From positions 2,542,001 to 2,606,000 of the forward strand of contig OZ246012.1 in NCBI GenBank assembly GCA_965230615.1: DNA of 64,000 nt, in the 5' to 3' direction. Of this stretch, positions 8,979 through 15,902 are shown in pieces. A program made the position numbers and the translations under genes. This stretch comes from G965230615 sp965230615. GTDB taxonomy: Bacteria > Pseudomonadota > Gammaproteobacteria > HTCC5015. The notes under the pieces were generated by a model that did no database searches, had not been told where the DNA came from, and saw only the letters and a program-made list of their open reading frames with translations. How positions within the stretch are numbered: the stretch's first letter is position 1; every line of letters begins with the position of its first letter.

Positions 8979-9404
8979 ATGGCTATTAGCAACTTTTTAA
9001 CTACATTCAATAAACTCGACAAAGACAACCTCCACTTGCTTAAAACAATGTACTGCCAAGAGGTTACCTTTGAAGACCCAATACACAAAATGCAAGGCTT
9101 AACCGTGCTTGAAGACTATTTTCGCAAAATGTATGCGAATGTCACCTTTATCCAATTTGATTTTGACGAAATAATACAGCAAGAACAACTGGCGACAGTG
9201 CGCTGGCGCATGCACTTCGAGCACGCTAAACTCAAACACGGCAAACGAATTACTGTTAACGGAATAACTTTCTTACGCTTTAACGCTATAGAGAAAGAGC
9301 TTATTGAATATCACAGAGACTATTTCGATCTGGGTGAAATGCTATATGATAATATACCTATACTTGGCCACCTTACCCGGAAAATAAAATCAGGCATGGT
9401 TTAA
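8979..9404 (+). CDS. NTF2-like / SnoaL-like protein
   Basis: 141 residues with the profile of the small cone-shaped NTF2-like fold: an N-terminal helix, VTFEDPIHKMQGL, then strands ending in FDLGEMLYDNIPILGHL. The family includes isomerases, dehydratases and non-catalytic accessory proteins, so the activity cannot be assigned. It starts four bases after the regulator gene and 18 bases before the SDR gene, inside the light-response operon. Homologues beside SDR/amine oxidase/DUF1365/CFA genes are common, which suggests a helper in the same lipid pathway. Confidence 0.72.
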   Translation: MAISNFLTTFNKLDKDNLHLLKTMYCQEVTFEDPIHKMQGLTVLEDYFRKMYANVTFIQFDFDEIIQQEQLATVRWRMHFEHAKLKHGKRITVNGITFLRFNAIEKELIEYHRDYFDLGEMLYDNIPILGHLTRKIKSGMV

Positions 9405-9422
9405 CGGACACTAAAACACCTT

Positions 9423-10193
9423 ATGCACCAACAAACGTATTACAACAAGAAGCGTATCTGGATAACGGGTGCCTCCCAGGGCATCGGCAAAGCATTAGCT
9501 ATTGCGCTTAGCCAGTACGACGTACAGCTTATCATTAGCGCACGTAACCAAGCAGCACTTGATGAAATAGCCAAACAAAGCCCTGGTAACGTCCTAGTAT
9601 TACCATTTGATGTACAAGATAAGGCTGCCAATCTAAGTGCAATAGCAACCATAAAAGCGACACTCGGCGGACTCGATATTGCTATTTTCAACGCTGGCAC
9701 AGCGGAGTATGTTGATGTAAAGCAATTCGATAGCGATTTGTTTAGCCGGGTACTCAACACAAATTTTATGAGCATGGTCTACGGCATAGAAGCGGCATTA
9801 CCATTGCTGCGAGAGTCAAAGCAGCCACATATTGTTGGCATGAGCAGCACAGCCGCCTATGGCGGACTACCTCGCAGTGAAGCTTATGGGGCATCTAAAG
9901 CAGCAATCCGCAACATGCTTGAAGCACTCAGAATCAGCTTATCGCCTGAAAACATTGCCGTTTCCATTATATGCCCTGGTTTCGTAAAAACACCTCTAAC
10001 CGATAAGAATGACTTCCCTATGCCAATGATGATTGAAGCTGATGAAGCTGCCAACATCATCATAAAGGAAATCGCTCAAGGCCGCGAGGAAATATACTTT
10101 CCCAAACGCTTCAGTTTTATACTAAAATTCTTGACTTCGCTACCAAGCCCGCTTTATACCAAACTCATCAGAAAATTGGTGCTAAGAAAATGA
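9423..10193 (+). CDS. Short-chain dehydrogenase/reductase
   Basis: 256-residue classical SDR using NAD(P)H. It has the cofactor motif TGASQGIG near the N-terminus, NAG (FNAGTAEY) after beta-4, the catalytic Ser in MSSTAAYGG and YGASK with the catalytic Tyr and Lys. PGFVKTPLT closes the cofactor site. The substrate is unknown; in this setting an oxidised acyl chain is plausible. The last four bases overlap the start of the amine oxidase gene (ATGA), so the two are co-translated. Confidence 0.9.
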   Translation: MHQQTYYNKKRIWITGASQGIGKALAIALSQYDVQLIISARNQAALDEIAKQSPGNVLVLPFDVQDKAANLSAIATIKATLGGLDIAIFNAGTAEYVDVKQFDSDLFSRVLNTNFMSMVYGIEAALPLLRESKQPHIVGMSSTAAYGGLPRSEAYGASKAAIRNMLEALRISLSPENIAVSIICPGFVKTPLTDKNDFPMPMMIEADEAANIIIKEIAQGREEIYFPKRFSFILKFLTSLPSPLYTKLIRKLVLRK

Positions 10194-11470
10194 AAATCGC
10201 GATTATCGGCAGTGGCATTTCAGGTATGGTAGCTGCATATAAACTTCATCAAACACATGAAATCCACGTGTTCGAGGCAAATCATTACATTGGTGGACAC
10301 ACCAATACTATTGAAATTAACAATGCTGAACAAACACTCAATGTGGACACAGGCTTTATTGTTTTCAATGATTGGACTTATCCTAATTTCTTAGAACTCA
10401 TCAATCAACTCGGCGTAGAATACCAGCCCAGCAACATGGGCTTCTCAGTACACTCTGATGTTAATGACTTGGAATATAGTGGCGAATCGTTATTAACACT
10501 CTTTGCCCAGCCTGCCAATCTATTTCGGCTGGGCCATTATAAAATGCTGCTCGACATTTTGCGTTTCAACCGCCAGTCACCCGAAGTACTCGACCAAGGC
10601 CACAGCAATACTTCATTGGGTGAATATCTAAAACAAAAACGTTTTTCTCAGCATTTCATTAATGATTATATTATCCCTATGGGAGCTGCCATTTGGTCAA
10701 CCGACAGCAACAAAATGTTCGAGTTCCCAGCCAAAACGTTTGTCAGGTTCTTTAAGAACCATGGCTTACTCAATATCAACAACCGCCCACAATGGTATGT
10801 AATTAAAAACGGCTCCAAATCATATATCGAAAAGCTCACAGCACCTTTTATTGACCGCATTTACACAAACTTACCAATAGCAGAAATTGAGCGTTATCCT
10901 GATCACGTTAAAATTGTGACCGCAAATAATGATGACTTACGCTACGACAAAGTTATTATTGCTACACACAGTGACCAAGCATTAAAGATGCTCAAAGACC
11001 CCAGCCCTTTAGAACGCCAGGTACTCAGTGACATTGCTTACCAGCCCAACGAAGCCGTTTTGCATACCGACACCGCATTACTTCCCAAACGCAGAGCCGT
11101 ATGGTCAGCTTGGAACTACCATATCCATGATGACGACAATGCTGGTAACGTAAGCCTGACATACAATATGAACATCCTGCAAAGCTTGAGCTGCGATAAA
11201 ACTTATTGCGTCACACTAAACAATAGTGCCGCGATCGACCCCGATAAGATCATTCGCAAAATTCAATATCATCATCCAGTTTTTAATGATAAAGCCATAC
11301 AGGCCCAAGCGCGCTGGTCTGATATTAGTGGCGTTAATCGCACTTATTATTGCGGCGCTTACTGGGGTTACGGCTTCCATGAAGATGGCGTCAAAAGCGC
11401 CCTACGCACTATAAAATTATTTGAAGAGCAACAGTTTAATGAAGAGCTTTATCTACGAAGGGCATATTAG
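10190..11470 (+). CDS. FAD-dependent amine oxidase-family oxidoreductase
   Basis: 426 residues. The N-terminal dinucleotide-binding motif GSGISG and the following VFEANHYIGGHTNT (with the GG doublet) define the flavin-containing amine oxidase/protoporphyrinogen oxidase superfamily. No amine substrate is implied. Members beside CFA-type methyltransferases include the flavoenzymes proposed to desaturate methylated fatty acids in furan fatty acid synthesis in Rhodobacter, which I cite from memory. It overlaps the SDR gene by four bases, and its 3' end overlaps DUF1365 by about 32 bases, so the five downstream genes are tightly coupled. Confidence 0.85.
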   Translation: MKIAIIGSGISGMVAAYKLHQTHEIHVFEANHYIGGHTNTIEINNAEQTLNVDTGFIVFNDWTYPNFLELINQLGVEYQPSNMGFSVHSDVNDLEYSGESLLTLFAQPANLFRLGHYKMLLDILRFNRQSPEVLDQGHSNTSLGEYLKQKRFSQHFINDYIIPMGAAIWSTDSNKMFEFPAKTFVRFFKNHGLLNINNRPQWYVIKNGSKSYIEKLTAPFIDRIYTNLPIAEIERYPDHVKIVTANNDDLRYDKVIIATHSDQALKMLKDPSPLERQVLSDIAYQPNEAVLHTDTALLPKRRAVWSAWNYHIHDDDNAGNVSLTYNMNILQSLSCDKTYCVTLNNSAAIDPDKIIRKIQYHHPVFNDKAIQAQARWSDISGVNRTYYCGAYWGYGFHEDGVKSALRTIKLFEEQQFNEELYLRRAY

Positions 11471-12227
11471 GCATCGCCGCTTTCGGCCCGCCAGCAATAG
11501 CTTTAGCTATTCGCTGTTTATGCTCTATCTAGACCTAGACGAGCTACCACAACTATTCAAACGCTCCTGGTTCTGGTCTAGCTCACACTTCGCATTAGCC
11601 TGGTTTCGCCGCCAAGACCACCTATTCAAACGCGATATAGGCCTTAAGACAGAAGTTAAAGAAATCGTCACCCAGCAAACTGGCAAAACACCGCAAGGCC
11701 CAATACGCTTACTCACTCACTTACGCTATTTTGGTTACTGCTTTAATCCTCTCAGCCTTTATTATTGCTTTGACGAGCAAGACCAACATATAGAGTGCAT
11801 TGTCGCCGAAGTCAGCAACACACCATGGGGCGAACGGCATTGCTATGTACTCACCGAAAACATCAACAACAAAAACAACCATAAATTGCACTACCAAAAC
11901 AAAAAAGACTTTCATGTGTCGCCTTTTATGAATTTAGACATGGATTATCACTGGCGACTGAACACCCCCAATAAAAAACTACTTGTGCATATTGAAAACC
12001 ATCAAGAAAACTCCCGGCTATTCGATGCCACACTTGTTATGCAACGCAAGGCTATTTCTGCCAGCGCTTTAAACAAAGCTTTATTTAAGTTCCCTATCAT
12101 GACTTTAAAAGTCATTCTTCTTATTCATTACCAAGCGTTAAAGCTCTGGCTTAAAAAAGTTCCTTATATCCCTCACCAAAGTTTAAAAAAAAAGCAATCA
12201 AACTCTAAAACGGTAGCATTAAAATGA
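11439..12227 (+). CDS. DUF1365 family protein
   Basis: 262 residues from the ATG at 11439; a TTG at 11421 would add six residues. It starts SFIYEGHIRHRRF and contains LRYFGYCFNPLSLYYCFD and VSNTPWGERHCYV, hallmark blocks of DUF1365. The function is unknown. The gene is almost always found between an amine-oxidase-like flavoprotein and a CFA-synthase-like methyltransferase, as here, so a role in the same lipid modification is inferred. Its start lies inside the oxidase gene and its stop overlaps the methyltransferase start by four bases. Confidence 0.85.
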   Translation: MKSFIYEGHIRHRRFRPASNSFSYSLFMLYLDLDELPQLFKRSWFWSSSHFALAWFRRQDHLFKRDIGLKTEVKEIVTQQTGKTPQGPIRLLTHLRYFGYCFNPLSLYYCFDEQDQHIECIVAEVSNTPWGERHCYVLTENINNKNNHKLHYQNKKDFHVSPFMNLDMDYHWRLNTPNKKLLVHIENHQENSRLFDATLVMQRKAISASALNKALFKFPIMTLKVILLIHYQALKLWLKKVPYIPHQSLKKKQSNSKTVALK

Positions 12228-13525
12228 AGACAACCATCATCCCTGACGATATAGCAAATTCACAAGAGCAAAATAGCGCTTGGCTTGCAAAACAATATAG
12301 GAAGCTTGTTTTCAGACAACTACAAGCAATTCAGCATGGCCGCATAACAATACAAGAAGGCCAACAAAGTTGGACTTTTGGCCAAACCACACGGACTTGC
12401 AAACTGCATGTCAAGCTCAGAGTTAACAATGCTGACCTTTATGCCAACATTATTTTTGGCGGCAGCATAGCTGCTGGCGAAACTTATATAAGAGGTTATT
12501 GGACCAGCGATAACCTGACATCATTAGTACGTATCTTTGTACTAAACCGCGAGGTATTAATGGGAATGGAAAAAGGTCTGGCAAAGTTGCTCACGCCACT
12601 GAGTAAACTAGCTCACCGTTTTAATCGCAACAGCAAACGCGGTAGTAGCCGCAATATTCAAGCGCATTATGATATTGGTAACGACTTATTCCAGCTTTTT
12701 TTAGATAAAAGCATGATGTATTCATCAGCTATTTACCCATACCAAAATTCTACTTTAGAAGAAGCGGCCACTCATAAACTTGATATTATTTGTCGTAAAC
12801 TGGACTTACAAGCTGACGACCATCTATTAGAAATCGGCACTGGCTGGGGCGGATTGGCAATGCATGCCGCACAGCATTATGGCTGCAAAGTAACTACTAC
12901 AACCATCTCCAAAGAACAGTACGAGCTAGCTAAAGAACGCGTTTCACAAGCCGGGCTCAGCGACCGCATTGAACTGCTTATGCAAGACTATCGTGACTTA
13001 AGCGGGCAATATGACAAGCTGGTTTCGGTTGAAATGATCGAAGCTGTTGGCTACGAATATTATGATACTTTTTTTAACACTTGCAGCAAGCTATTAAAAC
13101 CAGATGGGATGATGTTATTGCAAAGCATCACTATAGCCGATCAGTTTTATGCAGATGCCAAGCGCTCTGTAGATTTTATCCAACGTTATATTTTCCCTGG
13201 CGGCTGCTTGCCTTCTATCAGCACAATTATGGATGCCGTTGCCCGCGTCACCGATATGCGCTTGCATCATATGGACGAATTTGGCAAACACTATGCCCAG
13301 ACACTTGTGGACTGGCGCCAACGCTTTTTCCAACACCTAGAAGAGATTAAAACCTTAGGCTACCCAGATACTTTTATACGCATGTGGGAATATTATTTGT
13401 GCTACTGTGAAGGCGGCTTCCTGGAAAACTCGATTGGGGTAACACATATGCTCTTCTGCAAGCCACATAACCATCGGCGAGCCGTTTTGCTAGACAACAT
13501 CAATACAGCACATGAAAATACTTAA
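12224..13525 (+). CDS. Cyclopropane-fatty-acid synthase-like SAM methyltransferase
   Basis: 433 residues. The C-terminal class I methyltransferase domain has the SAM motif LEIGTGWGGLAMHAA near residue 205, HYDIGNDLFQLFLD just before it and ISKEQYELAKERV after it, all typical of Cfa. Later blocks QRYIFPGG and WEYYLCYCEGGF also match. Such enzymes transfer methylene or methyl from SAM to the double bond of membrane phospholipid acyl chains. Whether the product is a cyclopropane, a methyl-branched chain or a furan precursor cannot be read. The diiron desaturase gene across the control region could supply substrate. Confidence 0.9.
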   Translation: MKTTIIPDDIANSQEQNSAWLAKQYRKLVFRQLQAIQHGRITIQEGQQSWTFGQTTRTCKLHVKLRVNNADLYANIIFGGSIAAGETYIRGYWTSDNLTSLVRIFVLNREVLMGMEKGLAKLLTPLSKLAHRFNRNSKRGSSRNIQAHYDIGNDLFQLFLDKSMMYSSAIYPYQNSTLEEAATHKLDIICRKLDLQADDHLLEIGTGWGGLAMHAAQHYGCKVTTTTISKEQYELAKERVSQAGLSDRIELLMQDYRDLSGQYDKLVSVEMIEAVGYEYYDTFFNTCSKLLKPDGMMLLQSITIADQFYADAKRSVDFIQRYIFPGGCLPSISTIMDAVARVTDMRLHHMDEFGKHYAQTLVDWRQRFFQHLEEIKTLGYPDTFIRMWEYYLCYCEGGFLENSIGVTHMLFCKPHNHRRAVLLDNINTAHENT

Positions 13526-14033
13526 CTTTGTATTATTCCAGATAGCCTGGTTCGCCTGCGCATTGGGCGCAGGCAATAATATGCCTTATATCAGCGTCGC
13601 TACAGTCACCATTATTCTTGTCGCGCATTTTTATTTATCACAACACCGCCAACGTGATGCTCAGTTAATTATAATTAGCGCCTGCATTGGTGCTTTTATT
13701 GACTCATTACAAGGCCTGGCTGGTATTTTTTCGTTCAACGGCAGCTGGCATAGCCCACTGTGGTTAGTTTGTTTATGGATGGCTTTCGCTAGCACACTGT
13801 ATTATTCACTCGCCTGGCTTGGCAAACGCTACATAGTCGCCGCAGTGTTTGGCGCTATTGGCGGCCCACTGAGTTATTATGCTGGCAGCAAGTTTAATGC
13901 GCTGACACTCAATGATGAACTTGCTATTAGCCTCATCTCTGTTAGCATCGTGTGGGCAATCATTACCCCGCTGCTGTTTTTATTGGCTAATCACTTGCCT
14001 GTAAAGGTCATCAAACCGCAACCGGTGCCTTGA
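13512..14033 (+). CDS. DUF2878 family membrane protein
   Basis: 173 residues with about six hydrophobic segments (for example VATVTIILVAHFYL and AISLISVSIVWAIITPLLFLL), matching the DUF2878 inner-membrane family, which has no known function and is often the last gene of CFA-type light or stress clusters. It overlaps the methyltransferase gene by 14 bases. Its last 23 bases run into the 3' end of thyA on the other strand, so transcription of the two genes converges and overlaps. Confidence 0.8.
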   Translation: MKILNFVLFQIAWFACALGAGNNMPYISVATVTIILVAHFYLSQHRQRDAQLIIISACIGAFIDSLQGLAGIFSFNGSWHSPLWLVCLWMAFASTLYYSLAWLGKRYIVAAVFGAIGGPLSYYAGSKFNALTLNDELAISLISVSIVWAIITPLLFLLANHLPVKVIKPQPVP

Positions 14034-14805
14034 TATGTGGGTGGCATTGATAATCGCTAAGCTCAAAATCATCAAATGTAAATGCAAAAATATCTTTCAC
14101 CTCGGGATTCAAGCGCATCGTTGCCAGAGAATACGGTTCTCGGCTAAGTTGCTCTGCAGCTTGCTCTAAGTGATTCGAGTATAAGTGTGCATCACCTAAG
14201 GTATGCACAAAATCACCTGGCTGCAAATCACAAACCTGCGCCAGCATCATTGTTAGCAATGCATAAGATGCAATATTAAAAGGCACGCCTAGAAAAATGT
14301 CGGCACTACGCTGATACAACTGACATGAAAGCTTACCGTCAGCCACATAAAACTGGAAAAATGCATGACAAGGCGCTAAGGCCATTTTATCCAGGTCCCC
14401 GACATTCCAGGCGCTGACAATCATACGCCGTGAATCCGGATTGTTTTTAATCTGCTCAATCACCTGTGTGATTTGATCAATGTGCCGACCATCGGCAGCT
14501 GGCCAGGAACGCCATTGATGGCCATAGACCGGGCCTAGCTCCCCTGCGGCATTGGCCCATTCATCCCAAATAGACACACCATGTTCTTTTAAATAAGCGA
14601 TATTAGTATCGCCCTGCAAAAACCATAACAACTCATGGATAATCGAACGCAGGTGTAGTTTTTTGGTGGTGACCAGAGGAAAGCCCTTGGACAAGTCGAA
14701 GCGCATTTGATAGCCAAAGACAGAAACCGTACCGGTACCTGTCCGGTCTGATTTTTGTGTACCATTCTCTTTGACATAGCGCATTAAATCTAGGTATTGC
14801 TGCAT
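14011..14805 (-). CDS. thyA: Thymidylate synthase
   Basis: Methylates dUMP to dTMP using methylene-tetrahydrofolate, producing the dihydrofolate that FolA recycles. 264 residues, the same length as E. coli ThyA. The catalytic Cys is in LAPCHAFFQFYV, with LYQRSADIFLGVPFNIASYALL and SDYQCHPHIKAP at the C-terminus. It lies 49 bases downstream of lgt, as in many gammaproteobacteria. Its 3' end overlaps the DUF2878 gene on the other strand by 23 bases, the right border of the light-response island. Confidence 0.97.
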   Translation of the reverse strand: MQQYLDLMRYVKENGTQKSDRTGTGTVSVFGYQMRFDLSKGFPLVTTKKLHLRSIIHELLWFLQGDTNIAYLKEHGVSIWDEWANAAGELGPVYGHQWRSWPAADGRHIDQITQVIEQIKNNPDSRRMIVSAWNVGDLDKMALAPCHAFFQFYVADGKLSCQLYQRSADIFLGVPFNIASYALLTMMLAQVCDLQPGDFVHTLGDAHLYSNHLEQAAEQLSREPYSLATMRLNPEVKDIFAFTFDDFELSDYQCHPHIKAPVAV

Positions 14806-14854
14806 GATAGCTCCGAATAAAAACGAAAAGCGTGTATTGGGTATTACCCAGAGG

Positions 14855-15691
14855 TTAAGCTGCCTGCCGACGATAGGCCCACAATAGCATGGCTAAACCG
14901 GCAATAATCATCGGCAAACTTAATAAATGCCCCATCGTCAACCAATCAAAGGCAATAAAACCAATATGTTGATCCGGTTCTCGAACAAATTCTACCGCAA
15001 AGCGGGCAGCGCCATAACCCAGCAAAAATAAGGCAGACACAGCGGCTAACGGTCGCTGCTTGGCACTAAACACCCACAAAACCAACAGCAATAAAAGCCC
15101 CTCGAGAAAAGCTTCGTATAACATGGACGGATGTCGGGGCAGCGGTCCAGCCCCTCGAAACACCACCCCCCAAGGTAATTCTGTGACACGCCCCCATAGC
15201 TCACCATTAATAAAGTTACCAATACGACCACATAACAAACCAAACGGGGTTGCTACTGCAACAAAATCGCCCATTTGTAGAAAACTGGCACCGACTTTCC
15301 GGCCATACCACCAGATCGCCAGCAAAACCCCCAATAAGCCACCATGGAATGACATCCCCCCTTCATTAAAACGCAAGGCCCCCCAAAACGGTAAGCTCGC
15401 ACTAAACTCCATCAGTAGCTCCGGCTTATAAAACAAACAATAACCAAGACGCCCCCCCAGAATCACACCCAAAGCCCCATAAAACATCAAATCAGATACC
15501 TGCGCGGGCTGTACTGGCGTAAATGCGGCTTGTTTACGGGCTCTATAGTGCATCATCAAACCACTGCCAACAAAGGCAATCAAATACATCAAGCCATACC
15601 AATGAACCTGTGGATGTATGCTGCCAATCAAAGGCAGGTTCCATTGGCCAAGATCAAGTGCTACCGGGTCAATATTCGGTTGAGTAAACAT
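14855..15691 (-). CDS. lgt: Prolipoprotein diacylglyceryl transferase
   Basis: Inner-membrane enzyme that attaches diacylglycerol to the lipobox Cys of prolipoproteins. 278 residues with about seven membrane segments. The signature GRIGNFINGELWGR is complete, and the conserved HGGLLG block is present. The frame opens at a TTG (15700), but the ATG at 15691 is the more likely start. lgt-thyA is a conserved pair. Several predicted lipoproteins in this window would be its substrates. Confidence 0.96.
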   Translation of the reverse strand: MFTQPNIDPVALDLGQWNLPLIGSIHPQVHWYGLMYLIAFVGSGLMMHYRARKQAAFTPVQPAQVSDLMFYGALGVILGGRLGYCLFYKPELLMEFSASLPFWGALRFNEGGMSFHGGLLGVLLAIWWYGRKVGASFLQMGDFVAVATPFGLLCGRIGNFINGELWGRVTELPWGVVFRGAGPLPRHPSMLYEAFLEGLLLLLVLWVFSAKQRPLAAVSALFLLGYGAARFAVEFVREPDQHIGFIAFDWLTMGHLLSLPMIIAGLAMLLWAYRRQAA

Positions 15692-15902
15692 GATTATCAA
15701 TAATATAGGTCTGTTGAATGAAAGAGGGATTTTAGCACCCTAAGCCCTATTAACAGACCCCTAAAATCTCTTCCCACCTTCTCAACAAAAAAAATGCTTA
15801 TCCAAGCAAAAAATAGGTATTTACACTATGCAAATATTCATTATCGCCGATAAGGGAGTGTTTCTCTTTTTTTACTTCAAATATGCTAAGGAGTTTAAAC
15901 AA

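Noticed and set aside
9611..9616. TGTACA inside the SDR gene (and others at 17633 and 43016)
   Set aside because: Single copies in coding or empty sequence, at about the frequency expected by chance, and not placed at promoters.
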